Shown: positions 52,540 through 62,290, counted from the first letter of the stretch. The stretch is 64,000 nucleotides of DNA from Pseudomonas triticifolii (GCF_014358015.1 NZ_JACONV010000018.1:20844-84843); one strand, 5' to 3'. A program made the numbers and translations. The notes: generated by a model not told the origin, from the letters alone.

Positions 52540-53011
52540 CCTGCGTTCTGTCCTGCTTGCCTTGAGGCGCCAGATGGCCTGAGGGCAGGCTTCGCTCGAC
52601 GCCTGTTGAAAGCACGATGGACGTCTTGCTGAAACCGAACTGCGCGATGCGGTTGATCAGGTCCTCCAGGTGCGGCATCGAATCCACGGCAGCGCGCATG
52701 ATCACACAGGGGTCGCCGGTTACCCGATAGCACTGAATCAGCTCCGGTATTTTCCACAGTTCATCATAGGCCTGCTGATTGCCATGGCTGGCCATGCGCA
52801 GTTCGATCATGCATTGAATCGGCAGCCCCACCTTCGACAGATCGACCTTCGCTTCATACCCCGTAATCACGCCGCTGGCTTCGAGCTTGGCCACGCGCTC
52901 GGCCACCGCAGGCGCTGACAGGTTGACCAGCTTCGCCAGTTGAGCGAACGAAGCACGGCCATTTTGCAGCAGCGCGTCGAGCAGCATGCGATCGTATTTA
53001 TCCAGGGTCAT
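52517..53011 (-). CDS. Lrp/AsnC family transcriptional regulator
   Basis: The 164-residue product has an N-terminal helix-turn-helix (ASFAQLAKLVNLSAPAVAER) and a RAM domain (about 70-145; MIELRMASHGNQQAYDELWK). It is divergent from the EamA exporter gene with a 165-base shared promoter region. This pairing is common: Lrp-type proteins control amino-acid exporters in response to their substrate. The basic C-terminal tail (KQDRTQVKNRADA) is beyond the usual domain end. Confidence 0.88.
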   Translation of the reverse strand: MTLDKYDRMLLDALLQNGRASFAQLAKLVNLSAPAVAERVAKLEASGVITGYEAKVDLSKVGLPIQCMIELRMASHGNQQAYDELWKIPELIQCYRVTGDPCVIMRAAVDSMPHLEDLINRIAQFGFSKTSIVLSTGVERSLPSGHLAPQGKQDRTQVKNRADA

Positions 53012-53175
53012 GGCGCGCCTCGTTGAAAAGTGGGTTTTTTATAAAGAAAGGTATGGCTGCTTAACAACCATTGAATCAAAGGTTATGCGCCTATTTAAAA
53101 AGGCTTAGATGCTTAATATCCGCACTACGCCTTCATACAATAAGCCAACCATAACAATGATCCCTGAGCCTGACC

Positions 53176-54090
53176 ATGCCTCATTCCGTTCGTTTTCCTG
53201 CGCTGCTGATCGGCGCCTTTCTGGCCTTGTACCTGATCTGGGGGTCTACCTATCTGGTCATTCGTATCGGCGTAGAGTCCTGGCCGCCACTGATGATGGC
53301 CGGTATCCGGTTCATGATCGCCGGTTGCCTGATGTATGGGTTCCTGCGCTATCGCGGCGCACCGGCACCGACCTGGGCCGAGTGGAAGGGCGCGGCGGTG
53401 ATCGGTTTCCTGTTGCTGACCTGCGGCAACGGTGGCGTGACACTGGCCGAGCATGCGGGCGTGGCGTCGGGGATTGCCGCGCTGTCGGTCGCGACCATGC
53501 CGCTGTTCACCTTGCTGTTCGGTCTGTTCTGGGGCAATCGCACCACCACGCTTGAATGGGCCGGGATCATCCTGGGCTTGATCGGCATTGGCCTGTTGAA
53601 CATGGGGTCGAACCTGCAAGCCAGCCCTTATGGTGCTGCGCTGGTGATTTTCGCGGCAGCGTCCTGGGCGTTCGGCTCGGTCCTGAGCAAACACCTGACA
53701 TTACCGAAAGGGCCGATGGCCAGCGGCGCAGAGATGATTGTGGCGGGCGTTACGCTGCTGATCGGCAGCGTTCTGACCGGCGAGCGGCTGGAGCAGATGC
53801 CGACGGCTGCGGGCTGGGGCGCGCTGCTGTATCTGGTGGTGTTCGGTTCCATCGTGGCGTTCAGCGCGTATATGTACTTGCTCAAGAACGTGCGCCCGGC
53901 AGCGGCGACCAGCTATGCCTATGTCAACCCGGCAGTGGCTGTGCTGCTGGGTGTGGTGTTTGCCGGTGAAACCATTGGCCTGGCCGAGTGCATGGCGATG
54001 GTGGTGATCATCAGTGGTGTGGTGCTGATTGGTCTGCCGCAATGGCGCAAGCCGCAACCCCGGGAAGCGGTATCGGTGCGCACAAGCTAA
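53176..54090 (+). CDS. yedA: EamA-family drug/metabolite exporter, YedA-like
   Basis: The 304-residue product has ten membrane helices in two EamA repeats, the DMT superfamily layout. The first repeat starts LALYLIWGSTYLVIRIGVES and the second near GAALVIFAAASWAFGSVLSK. It should export amino acids or related metabolites. The divergent Lrp-type gene may regulate it. The length and start (MPHSVRFPALLIGAFLAL) fit YedA. Substrate is not known. Confidence 0.85.
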   Translation: MPHSVRFPALLIGAFLALYLIWGSTYLVIRIGVESWPPLMMAGIRFMIAGCLMYGFLRYRGAPAPTWAEWKGAAVIGFLLLTCGNGGVTLAEHAGVASGIAALSVATMPLFTLLFGLFWGNRTTTLEWAGIILGLIGIGLLNMGSNLQASPYGAALVIFAAASWAFGSVLSKHLTLPKGPMASGAEMIVAGVTLLIGSVLTGERLEQMPTAAGWGALLYLVVFGSIVAFSAYMYLLKNVRPAAATSYAYVNPAVAVLLGVVFAGETIGLAECMAMVVIISGVVLIGLPQWRKPQPREAVSVRTS

Positions 54091-54152
54091 CTCAGGCGGG
54101 CCGGACAGGGTAAACTGCGCGCCTTGCGCTGAATTTTTCCTACGGTATCCCC

Positions 54153-55481
54153 ATGACATTCGCCTCTCTCGGCCTGATCGAACCCTTGCTGCGCGCCCTT
54201 GATGCGCTTGGCTACCAGACTCCGACCCCTGTGCAGGCACAGGCGATTCCCCCGGTTCTGGCTGGCCGTGACCTGATGGCTGCAGCCCAGACCGGCACCG
54301 GCAAGACCGCAGGTTTCGCCCTGCCGCTGTTGCAACGCCTGACCATGGAAGGGCCGAAAGTCGCTCCCAATTCGATTCGTGCGTTGGTGCTGGCACCGAC
54401 GCGCGAACTGGCCGAGCAGGTCCACGAAAGCATTCGTCAGTACGCCGAGCACCTGCCCTTGAGCACCTATGCAGTGTATGGCGGCGTGAGTATCAACCCG
54501 CAGATGATGAAGCTGCGCAAAGGCGTTGACGTGCTGGTTGCAACGCCCGGTCGCCTGCTGGATCTGCATCGTCAGAACGCCGTCAAGTTCTCGCAACTGC
54601 AGACCCTGATTCTCGACGAAGCCGACCGTATGCTGGACCTGGGCTTTGCCGAAGAGCTGCGCGGGATCTACGCTGCGCTGCCGAAGCGTCGCCAGACGTT
54701 ACTGTTCTCCGCGACGTTCTCCGACCCGATCCGCCTGCTGGCCTCGCAAATGCTGGACGACCCGCTGACCATCGAAGTCAGCCCACGCAACGTGGCTGCC
54801 GCGTCGGTCAAGCAGTGGGTTGTGACGGTCGATAAAAAGCGCAAGGCCGACCTGTTTATCCATCTGATGAAAAAGCATCGCTGGGGCCAGGTGCTGGTGT
54901 TCGCCAAGACCCGTGTAGGTGTCGATCAATTGGTGGATCGCTTGCAGGCTTTGGGCTTGAACGCCGATGGCATTCATGGCGACAAACCCCAGGCAACCCG
55001 CCAGCGTGCGCTGGATCGCTTCAAGAGCAATGAAGTGAAGATTCTGGTGGCGACTGATGTTGCCGCTCGTGGGCTGGACATCGATGACCTGCCGACGGTG
55101 GTCAACCTGGACCTGCCCATCGTGGCCGAGGACTACATCCACCGCATCGGCCGTACTGGCCGCGCAGGCCTGACCGGCGAAGCGATCTCGCTGGTGTGTG
55201 CCGATGAGGTCGAGCTGCTGTCGGCCATCGAAGTACTGACCCGTCAGACGCTGGAGCGTCGTGAAGAGCAGGATTTCGAGCCGGAACACCGCGTGCCGAC
55301 CACTGACGCCACCGGGCAGATCCTGAAAAAACCCAAGAAGCCGAAAAAGCCGAAGGTTTCAGGCAGCAAGCGCAACCTGGGCAAGTGGGTCGACAGCGGC
55401 GATTCCGAGCCAGCACCGGCGGTCAAGCCCGTGCGCAAGGTTCCGGTCTTCAACACCGGGCCACGCAAGAAGAAGCCTTGA
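54153..55481 (+). CDS. rhlE: ATP-dependent RNA helicase RhlE
   Basis: The 442-residue DEAD-box protein has the Q motif (YQTPTPVQAQAIPPVL), motif I AAQTGTGKT, Ia PTRELAEQ, II DEAD in LILDEADRMLDLGF, III SATFSD, and VI HRIGRTGRAG. The C-terminal tail (about 390-442) is basic with KKPKKPKKPKVSGSKRNLGK, usual for RhlE and involved in RNA binding. RhlE helps in ribosome assembly and RNA decay. The region upstream has little room for more than a simple promoter (62 bases after yedA). Confidence 0.95.
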   Translation: MTFASLGLIEPLLRALDALGYQTPTPVQAQAIPPVLAGRDLMAAAQTGTGKTAGFALPLLQRLTMEGPKVAPNSIRALVLAPTRELAEQVHESIRQYAEHLPLSTYAVYGGVSINPQMMKLRKGVDVLVATPGRLLDLHRQNAVKFSQLQTLILDEADRMLDLGFAEELRGIYAALPKRRQTLLFSATFSDPIRLLASQMLDDPLTIEVSPRNVAAASVKQWVVTVDKKRKADLFIHLMKKHRWGQVLVFAKTRVGVDQLVDRLQALGLNADGIHGDKPQATRQRALDRFKSNEVKILVATDVAARGLDIDDLPTVVNLDLPIVAEDYIHRIGRTGRAGLTGEAISLVCADEVELLSAIEVLTRQTLERREEQDFEPEHRVPTTDATGQILKKPKKPKKPKVSGSKRNLGKWVDSGDSEPAPAVKPVRKVPVFNTGPRKKKP

Positions 55482-55550
55482 GCTGTCAGGAGACAGGATC
55501 GGTCTGACGCTTCACGTTTGAATGCACCTCTGGACGCTGCGCGGCAGTAC

Positions 55551-56792
55551 TCAATCCTGCCCGCGCAACCAGTCCAGCATCCCCAACCCAGCTGCCCGCC
55601 CGCTGGCGAAGCAGGCGGTCAGCAGGTAGCCGCCGGTCGGGGCTTCCCAGTCGATCATCTCACCTGCGCAAAACACGCCGGGCAACTGCCTGAGCATCAA
55701 ACGCTCGTCCATCGTCTCGAACGTCACGCCGCCCGCCGTGCTGATGGCTTCGTCGATAGGCCGCGCCTTGATCAGGCTCAGCGGCAGGGCTTTGATCGTC
55801 TGACTCAAGAGCGTCGGGTCATCGAAGGCTTCACGGGGTGCCAGTTCTCGCAGCAGGGCCGCTTTTGCGCCATCCAGACCGAGCTGGCTGTGCAGGTGTT
55901 TGGACATTGAGCGCGAGCCGCGCGGTTTGCTCAGGGCTTTGTGCACATCGACCTGAGTCTTGCCGGGCAGCAGATCAATGTGCACGGTTGCCGAACCGCA
56001 GAGGTTGATCTGCTCCCGGATCTGCGCCGACAGCGCATACACCAGGCTGCCTTCGACGCCGGTGTCGGTCAGCACACATTCGCCCAGACGCAACGTCTGC
56101 CCGCTCAGACCCATGGCGATGTTTTTCAACGGCGCCCCGGCAAACTTGCTGCGCAGCACCTCGCTCCAGGTTGTGACCTCGAAACCACAGTTGGCCGCTT
56201 GCAGACGCGCCACATCCACCTGCTGCGCTTCAAGCCAGGGCACCCATGCGCCGTCGGAACCCAGTCGCGCCCAACTCGCGCCACCCAGCGCCAGCAGCGT
56301 GGCGGCAGGCTTGAGTGCCAACTCTCCTTCGGGATGGGCGATACGCAGGCTGCCGTCGGCGTTCCAGCCCAGCCAGCGGTGCCGGGTATGAATCACGACG
56401 CCCGCTTCGCGCAGGCGTTTGAGCCACGCACGCAGTAATGGCGCGGCTTTCATGTCAGTCGGAAACACGCGCCCTGAGCTGCCGATAAATGTTTCTATGC
56501 CCAAATCATGAATCCACGTGCACAACGCGTCTGCATCGAATGGCCGCAGCAACGCTGCGATCATCGGCGAACGTTCGGCGTATCGGGATAAAAAAGCAGG
56601 GTAGGGCTCTGAGTGAGTGATGTTCATCCCGCCGACCCCAGCGAGCAGAAACTTGCGACCTACCGAGGGCATGCCGTCGTACAGATCGACGTGAACGCCT
56701 GCCTCACTCAGGACTTCAGCTGCCATCAGACCCGCAGGCCCGCCTCCGATGATGGCGACGGATTGAGGTTTTGCGGCAGTGAGGTCGGTCAT
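55551..56792 (-). CDS. NAD(P)/FAD-dependent oxidoreductase of the TIGR03862/BaiN type
   Basis: The 413-residue product starts at the ATG at 56792 (MTDLTAAKPQSVAIIGGGPA), with the dinucleotide-binding motif GGGPAGLMAAEVL. The HI0933-like family features are seen in GRKFLLAGVGGMNITHSEPY and in the C-terminal GGVTFETMDERLMLRQLPGV then FCAGEMIDWEAPTGGY. The usual substrate is unknown; related BaiN acts on steroids. It converges on rhlE and follows the histone-deacetylase-like gene on the same strand. Confidence 0.88.
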   Translation of the reverse strand: MTDLTAAKPQSVAIIGGGPAGLMAAEVLSEAGVHVDLYDGMPSVGRKFLLAGVGGMNITHSEPYPAFLSRYAERSPMIAALLRPFDADALCTWIHDLGIETFIGSSGRVFPTDMKAAPLLRAWLKRLREAGVVIHTRHRWLGWNADGSLRIAHPEGELALKPAATLLALGGASWARLGSDGAWVPWLEAQQVDVARLQAANCGFEVTTWSEVLRSKFAGAPLKNIAMGLSGQTLRLGECVLTDTGVEGSLVYALSAQIREQINLCGSATVHIDLLPGKTQVDVHKALSKPRGSRSMSKHLHSQLGLDGAKAALLRELAPREAFDDPTLLSQTIKALPLSLIKARPIDEAISTAGGVTFETMDERLMLRQLPGVFCAGEMIDWEAPTGGYLLTACFASGRAAGLGMLDWLRGQD

Positions 56793-56855
56793 GGTCAACT
56801 GAAGTTCAATAGCGGGAAAGTGCCGCATTCTAACCGAGATTTGCCGCCCGGCCTG

Positions 56856-57773
56856 TCACAGGCCAAGATCCTGCCAGACCCGTTGCGCACTGTGGTGCAG
56901 GATGCCGTGACGACGGGCCAGCGCTTGACGGTCCTTGCTGTAGCCGCCCCCGATCACGCCCATCACTGGAATGTCACGGCCCAGGCAGTGACGCAGCACG
57001 GCCTCGTCGCGGTCAGCCAGGCCTTGATCGGTCAGTTGCAGATAACCCAGCGCGTCGTCCTTGTGGACGTCCACGCCTGCGTCGTACAGCACCAGGTCCG
57101 GCTTGTAGATCGGCAGCAGGTAGTTGAGCAGGTCATCGACGACTTTTAGGTAATCGCCGTCGCCCATGCCCATCGGCAACGGAATGTCCCAGTCGCTCTG
57201 GGCCTTGCGGGCCGGGAAGTTCTTTTCGCAGTGCAGCGAGACCGTGATCGCGTCCTCGGTGTCCGCCAGAATGCGGGCAGTGCCGTCGCCCTGATGCACG
57301 TCGCAGTCGAAAATCAGCACCTTGTCCACGCGGCCGCTTTGCAGCAGGTAATGGCTGATGACCGCCAGGTCGTTGAAGATGCAGAAGCCTGCCGGGTAGT
57401 CGTAATGCGCATGGTGCGTACCGCCCGCCAGATGACAGGCCAGACCGTGTTTGAGCGCCTGCTCGGCGGTCAGCAGCGACCCGCCTACCGCGCGGATGGT
57501 GCGACGCGCCAGTGCCTCGCTCCAGGGCAGGCCGAGGCGGCGCTGATCTTCGCGTGACAGGTCGCCGCTCAGGTAACGGTTTATGTAGGAAGGGTCATGC
57601 GCCAAGGCAAGAATATCGGTGGGACACAGTTCAGGGCGTAATAATTGAACGTCGTGGGTCAGCCCGCTGTCGATCAAGTGATCGCGCAACAGACGAAACT
57701 TGTCCATGGGAAACCGGTGATCAGCCGGAAACTCGGGGCTGTAGTCGTCGTGATAGATAAGCGGCAGGGACAT
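56856..57773 (-). CDS. Histone-deacetylase-fold amidohydrolase
   Basis: The 305-residue product is of the arginase/deacetylase superfamily. The zinc site is visible: LIFDCDVHQGDGTA (Asp and His) and LVLYDAGVDVH, and the general-base His pair is in AGGTHHAHYDYP. In bacteria these enzymes deacetylate polyamines or other small acetylated amines. I chose ATG 57773 (MSLPLIYHDDYSPEF); an in-frame TTG at 57788 would add 5 residues. It is divergent from the GNAT acetyltransferase gene, so the two could act on opposite sides of one acetyl modification, which is speculative. Confidence 0.88.
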   Translation of the reverse strand: MSLPLIYHDDYSPEFPADHRFPMDKFRLLRDHLIDSGLTHDVQLLRPELCPTDILALAHDPSYINRYLSGDLSREDQRRLGLPWSEALARRTIRAVGGSLLTAEQALKHGLACHLAGGTHHAHYDYPAGFCIFNDLAVISHYLLQSGRVDKVLIFDCDVHQGDGTARILADTEDAITVSLHCEKNFPARKAQSDWDIPLPMGMGDGDYLKVVDDLLNYLLPIYKPDLVLYDAGVDVHKDDALGYLQLTDQGLADRDEAVLRHCLGRDIPVMGVIGGGYSKDRQALARRHGILHHSAQRVWQDLGL

Positions 57774-57892
57774 TTTGCATTCGTTCAAAGGTCGAAGCCT
57801 GATAGTGCCAGTTATGCGCCTGATCGCACAGTTGGCACAAACCCTAGCAGACTACACTTGCGCCCGAACATGTACGGTTACAGGGGAGATCG

Positions 57893-58465
57893 ATGGAACC
57901 GATACTCAAGCTGGACAGCCCTCGCTTGCTGATGCGGCAGTGGCACGACGATGATTTGCCGGTGTTCGCCGCCCTGTGCGCCGATCCCCAGGTGATGCGC
58001 TATTTTCCCGATACGCTGAGCCGCCTCGAAAGCGCCGCGATGATCGGGCGCATGCGCGGGCACTTTGCCGAGCTGGGCTTCGGATTGTGGGCTCTTGAAC
58101 GCAAGGACAATGGCGCGTTCATTGGCTTTACCGGGTTGGGCGTGGTCGGGTTCGACGCGCATTTCACCCCGGCTGTCGAAATCGGCTGGCGGCTGGCCCG
58201 CGAGCACTGGGGACTGGGCTTTGCCAGCGAAGCGGCGTGGACGGTGCTGGGGTGCGGTTTCGAGCGGTTGAAACTGGATGAAATTGTGGCGTTTACCGCC
58301 GTCAACAACGAACCCTCGCAAAAGGTGATGCAGGTCATTGGCATGCAGCAAGACCCGGCTGACGATTTCGAGCACCCCAACCTGCCAGACGGGCATCCGC
58401 TCAAACCGCACGTGCTTTATCGCATCAGCCGTGAACAGTGGCTCAGTACCCTTCAATCCGAGTAA
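57893..58465 (+). CDS. GNAT-family N-acetyltransferase (RimJ/RimL-like)
   Basis: The 190-residue product begins MEPILKLDSPRLLMRQWHDD, the usual RimJ/RimL-type start. The acetyl-CoA-binding motif A is seen in VEIGWRLAREHWGLGFASEA, and the C-terminal part has AFTAVNNEPSQKVMQVIGMQ, typical for the asparagine-rich GNAT subfamily. It transfers acetyl to an amine, either a protein N-terminus or a small metabolite. The ATG at 57893 lies after AGGGGAGATC. Substrate unknown. Confidence 0.88.
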   Translation: MEPILKLDSPRLLMRQWHDDDLPVFAALCADPQVMRYFPDTLSRLESAAMIGRMRGHFAELGFGLWALERKDNGAFIGFTGLGVVGFDAHFTPAVEIGWRLAREHWGLGFASEAAWTVLGCGFERLKLDEIVAFTAVNNEPSQKVMQVIGMQQDPADDFEHPNLPDGHPLKPHVLYRISREQWLSTLQSE

Positions 58466-58580
58466 GCCCTTCGCCAAATTCTGTATCATTTCAGTTATGG
58501 GTGCGGGTCTGTGGGGCCTGCCGCAAATTACACCGACCGCCGTCATCGGCGTGCGGTCACGCTTTGGGCGAGGAATGAAC

Positions 58581-59450
58581 ATGAGCCAAGTGCTGGATGA
58601 TCTGGTCGAGTTGTTGACGCTGGAACCTATTGAAGAAAACCTGTTTCGCGGCCGCAGTCAGGACCTTGGCTTTCGCCAGCTGTTTGGCGGGCAAGTGCTG
58701 GGGCAGTCGCTGTCCGCGGCCAGCCAGACCGTCGAAGAGGATCGTCACGTTCACTCCCTGCACGGCTACTTCCTGCGCCCCGGTGATGCCGGGCTGCCAG
58801 TGGTCTATCAGGTGGATCGTGTGCGTGACGGCGGCAGTTTCAGCACCCGTCGTGTCACGGCGATTCAGAAGGGCAAGCCGATCTTCACCTGCAGTGCGTC
58901 TTTCCAGTACGACGAAGAAGGCTTCGAGCACCAGGCAGCGATGCCGCAGATCGTCGGGCCTGAGAACCTGCCGTCCGAACTTGAGCTGATGAAACAGCGT
59001 GCGCACCTGATTCCTGAGGCGCTGCACGACAAGTTTCTGCGTCCCAAACCCATCGAATTTCGCCCGGTAACGGCTGAGGATCCCTACAACCCGCAACCCG
59101 GCGAGCCGGTGAAGTATGTGTGGTTCCGCGCCGATGGCACCCTCAACGACGCGCCTGCGCTGCACAAGTACATGCTGGCTTACGCCTCGGACTTCAATCT
59201 GCTGACGACGTCGCTCAAGCCGCACGCCAAGACCGTCTGGCAGCGCGACATGCAGGTGGCCAGCCTTGATCACTCGCTGTGGTTCCATAACGACCTGCGG
59301 GCCGATGACTGGCTGCTGTATGCGATGGACAGCCCGTGGGCCGGCAATTCTCGCGGCTTCTCACGAGGCAGCATCTTCAACCGCGCCGGGCAACTGGTCG
59401 CCTCGGTCAGTCAGGAAGGGCTGATCCGCCACCGTAAGGATTGGGCATGA
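58581..59450 (+). CDS. tesB: Acyl-CoA thioesterase II
   Basis: TesB hydrolyses medium- to long-chain acyl-CoA. The 289-residue product is a double hot-dog protein beginning MSQVLDDLVELLTLEPIEEN. Signatures are LFGGQVLGQSLSAASQTV in the first hot dog and MQVASLDHSLWFHNDLRADD in the second, with the catalytic Asp region matching E. coli TesB. The ATG at 58581 has GAGGA six bases upstream; an ATG at 58575 is too close to that site. Its stop overlaps the start of the HAD phosphatase gene, so the two are coupled. Confidence 0.93.
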   Translation: MSQVLDDLVELLTLEPIEENLFRGRSQDLGFRQLFGGQVLGQSLSAASQTVEEDRHVHSLHGYFLRPGDAGLPVVYQVDRVRDGGSFSTRRVTAIQKGKPIFTCSASFQYDEEGFEHQAAMPQIVGPENLPSELELMKQRAHLIPEALHDKFLRPKPIEFRPVTAEDPYNPQPGEPVKYVWFRADGTLNDAPALHKYMLAYASDFNLLTTSLKPHAKTVWQRDMQVASLDHSLWFHNDLRADDWLLYAMDSPWAGNSRGFSRGSIFNRAGQLVASVSQEGLIRHRKDWA

Positions 59451-60037
59451 CACTTCACGATATTCGCCACTGGGTGTTCGACATGGACGGCACGCTGACC
59501 GTCCCCGTGCACGACTTTGCGGCCATCAAGCGCGAGCTGGGCATGCCGCAGGATGCCGACATTCTTGGCCATCTGGCAGCGTTGCCGGCCGCCGAGTCTG
59601 CGGCCAAACATGCCTGGTTGCTGGAGCACGAACGTGAGCTGGCGCTGGGCTCGCTGCCTGCCCAAGGCGCGGTCGAGCTGGTCCGTGAGCTTGCTGCGCG
59701 TGGCTACCGCCTGGGCATTCTGACCCGCAACGCGCGAGAACTGGCGCACATCACGCTGGAGGCTATCGGCCTTGCTGACTGCTTTGCGGTGGATGACGTG
59801 CTGGGCCGTGACGAAGCCACGCCCAAGCCGCACCCGGCCGGTCTGCTGAAACTGGCCAGCGCCTGGGACGTCGAACCGACAAGCATGGTCATGATTGGCG
59901 ACTATCGTCACGACCTTGATTGCGGGCGGGCAGCAGGCGCGAAAACTGTGTTGGTAAACCTGCCGGAGAATCCGTGGCCTGAGCTGGCAGACTGGTATGC
60001 CGTGGACTGCGTGGCGCTGCGGGGGATGTTGGGCTGA
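59447..60037 (+). CDS. HAD-family phosphatase
   Basis: The 196-residue product has HAD motif I FDMDGTLT near residue 12, motif II ILTRN near residue 87, the conserved Lys in PKPHPAGLL, and motif IV MIGDYRHDLDCG. It is a phosphoglycolate-phosphatase-like enzyme with a small cap. The ATG at 59447 overlaps the tesB stop (ATGA). Substrate is not certain. A REP pair follows. Confidence 0.88.
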   Translation: MTLHDIRHWVFDMDGTLTVPVHDFAAIKRELGMPQDADILGHLAALPAAESAAKHAWLLEHERELALGSLPAQGAVELVRELAARGYRLGILTRNARELAHITLEAIGLADCFAVDDVLGRDEATPKPHPAGLLKLASAWDVEPTSMVMIGDYRHDLDCGRAAGAKTVLVNLPENPWPELADWYAVDCVALRGMLG

Positions 60038-60095
60038 CAGGTATTGCTCCTGCGTCCCCCACGCTAGACAGGTTGTGCTGAATGAACGCATAACC

Positions 60096-60183
60096 TGTGG
60101 GAGGCGGCTTGCCGGCGAAGCGGTTTTTCAAGCGCCGCATCAGTGACTGTACAGGCCTCATCGCCGGCAAGCCGCCGCCCACA
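60096..60183. repeat. REP pair (BIME-like), well conserved
   Basis: TGTGGGAGGCGGCTTGCCGG faces its complement CCGGCAAGCCGCCGCCCACA across a spacer with GCGCCGCATCAGTGACTGTAC. Spacer and outer CGCATAACC are shared with the pairs at the right end of the window, so the conserved unit is longer than the two REP hairpins. Confidence 0.88.
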
Positions 60184-60217
60184 AAATGAACGGCGTCCGT
60201 TTCTCATGCGCTGCCAA

Positions 60218-61207
60218 TCAGAACGGCTTGAACAGCACCGCCTGGCCTTCAGGTGACGTGAAGATGCCGTCGCCGCTATGGCCGACTTTAGGCACGATCA
60301 CCAGATGCTGGTTCAGGCCTTCGGGGTGGCGCTTCTGCAGGTAGTTGAAGTAGTTCTGTCCACGAATCAGGCGATAGCCGCCCTGGGCTTCGGCCGCGCA
60401 GGTCTTGTCCAGTGCAGGATGGTTGCGGTCGGTGTCCAGTTCGCCGAGCAGGTACGTCACGTCACGCTTCACGTAGTTCTTTTCGATGTCGGTCGGCTTT
60501 TCCTTGCCCGAGTAGAACGGCATCTTGTTCAGGCCGTATTTCCAGTCATTGAAGTTGGGGCAGGTCTGCGTCGTTACCGGCTCGGGGCGTTCAGCGTCGA
60601 AGTAGGCGTAAGACGACGGGTTGGCGATTACGTAGCGCAGCTTCACGCCCTCGCGATGCAGCAGGACATCTTCCTTGCCGCCGATCATTGCGTAGCGCTG
60701 CACCACTTGAGCGCCGCCGGAGTGACCGGCAATCACCACTTCTTTCAGGTTGGGAAACAGCTTGCTGTCGCTCAGGCGCTTGAGGATGTGGTCCAGCACC
60801 ACAAAGGAGCTGATCGGCTTGGGATCGGTGGCTGTCGCGCCTTCCATCCAGCTGTTCTGATGCCAGCGCAATACGTTTTCCGGCAGGTGATGCGCAACGA
60901 TGTCTTTTTCATCCAGAAACTGAGGTGCGATCAGCAAGGTCTTGCTGCGCTCCTTTGACTGGTTCGCAGCGCGTTCGATGCTGCGCAGGTACGTCGGCGC
61001 GTTGCGCAAGCGGCCGTGCAGCACGATCACGGCCCGCTCGATGCGCGGTTTTGGATGCACCCACTCCTGGCTGAGGCTGAGCGTGGCTTCGGTGCCGTTG
61101 ATGGCCAGGCGATCCGGGCTGATGGATTTGACCGCTTGATCCTCGGCATGAGCCCCGAGGCTCACGAAGGCAGTGCTTAACAACAGGACCACAAGCGGTT
61201 TAATCAT
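60218..61207 (-). CDS. Secreted alpha/beta hydrolase
   Basis: The 329-residue product has a signal peptide (MIKPLVVLLLSTAFVSLGAHA) and an alpha/beta-hydrolase fold with the nucleophile elbow VVIAGHSGGAQVV (Ser of GHSGG) and HVVIVLHGR-like IVLHGRLRNAPTYL near the oxyanion region. The last His may be in VPKVGHSGDG. It should be a periplasmic or exported esterase, or perhaps a lipase-type enzyme; the substrate is unknown. It starts at ATG 61207 and lies 3 bases after the YpfJ gene stop, so they are likely co-transcribed. Confidence 0.82.
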   Translation of the reverse strand: MIKPLVVLLLSTAFVSLGAHAEDQAVKSISPDRLAINGTEATLSLSQEWVHPKPRIERAVIVLHGRLRNAPTYLRSIERAANQSKERSKTLLIAPQFLDEKDIVAHHLPENVLRWHQNSWMEGATATDPKPISSFVVLDHILKRLSDSKLFPNLKEVVIAGHSGGAQVVQRYAMIGGKEDVLLHREGVKLRYVIANPSSYAYFDAERPEPVTTQTCPNFNDWKYGLNKMPFYSGKEKPTDIEKNYVKRDVTYLLGELDTDRNHPALDKTCAAEAQGGYRLIRGQNYFNYLQKRHPEGLNQHLVIVPKVGHSGDGIFTSPEGQAVLFKPF

Positions 61208-61210
61208 GTG

Positions 61211-62098
61211 CTAGAGACTCTTGGCGGCGAACGTGTCGCATTGGGTGATTTGACCTTGCGCAAAGCCGGTCTTGAACCAGTGTACGCGCTGGGCTGAGGT
61301 CCCGTGGGTAAACGAGTCCGGTACGACCCGGCCACGGCTTTGCTGCTGCAGGCGGTCATCGCCGATGGCGTTGGCTGCATTCAGCGCCTCTTCAATATCA
61401 CCCGGCTCAAGCCAGTTCAAACGATTTTGTGCGTTATAGGCCCAAACGCCTGCTAAACAGTCAGCCTGAAGCTCCTGGCGGACCAGCAAACCGTTGTTGC
61501 CTTCCATGCGCTGCCCGGCTTTGCGTGCGGCATCGACCTTGGCAGACACGCCCAGCAGCGTCTGCACATGGTGGCCGACTTCATGGGCGATCACGTAGGC
61601 CTGGGCGAAGTCACCCGCAGCGGAAAAGCGTTGCGACATCTCGCGAAAGAAGTCCAGGTCCAGGTAGACCTGCTGGTCGGCCGGGCAATAGAACGGGCCG
61701 GTTGCGGACGTCGCATAACCGCAGGCGGAGTTCACCTGACCGCTGAACAGCACCAGCGTCGGGTCCTTGTACTGACGACCGTTCTGGGCGAACACTGCGC
61801 GCCAGGTGTCTTCGGTATCGCCCAGAATGCTGCGCACGAACTCGGCCTGCTGGTCGTTGGCAGGCGGGGCCTGGTGCGTCTGCGGGCTGGCCGGGGCGCT
61901 TTGCTGGGTGCTCTGGCCGGTCAACTGGCCAAGGATCTGCATCGGGTCCTGGCCGGTCAGCAAGCCGATGGCGACGATAATGACGATGCCGCCCAGGCCC
62001 AGGCCCTTGCCACCGATGCGCATGCCGCCGCCACCGCCGCTACTTTCACCCCGTGCATCAACCACGTTGTCGCTGCGTCGGCCTTTTTTCCAGAGCAT
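61211..62098 (-). CDS. ypfJ: YpfJ-type neutral zinc metallopeptidase
   Basis: The 295-residue product starts at ATG 62098 (MLWKKGRRSDNVVDARG), with GAGGGA upstream; the frame extends to 62191 without family support. After a Gly-rich linker there is one membrane helix (GGIVIIVAIGLLTGQDPMQI), then the DUF541-type peptidase part with HEVGHHVQTLLG (HExxH) and ELQADCLAGVWAYNA, which supplies the third zinc ligand. The catalytic part should be periplasmic. It precedes the secreted hydrolase with a 3-base gap. Confidence 0.9.
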   Translation of the reverse strand: MLWKKGRRSDNVVDARGESSGGGGGMRIGGKGLGLGGIVIIVAIGLLTGQDPMQILGQLTGQSTQQSAPASPQTHQAPPANDQQAEFVRSILGDTEDTWRAVFAQNGRQYKDPTLVLFSGQVNSACGYATSATGPFYCPADQQVYLDLDFFREMSQRFSAAGDFAQAYVIAHEVGHHVQTLLGVSAKVDAARKAGQRMEGNNGLLVRQELQADCLAGVWAYNAQNRLNWLEPGDIEEALNAANAIGDDRLQQQSRGRVVPDSFTHGTSAQRVHWFKTGFAQGQITQCDTFAAKSL

Positions 62099-62290
62099 GT
62101 CGGATCCCTCTTCTTGTCGTGCAATGAGTGTCGCGGGTGAAACCGGTACGCGCCAACCTGTCCCGTGCCAAGTGAAACACGGGCGGCGCAATGTGTGATG
62201 CGAGGTATAGAGGGTAGGGGAGACCGATTGGTTCTAAGAAGCGGCGCCGCGATACCGGTTTTCTGAATCCGGGCGGCGCTGCTCTGGTGC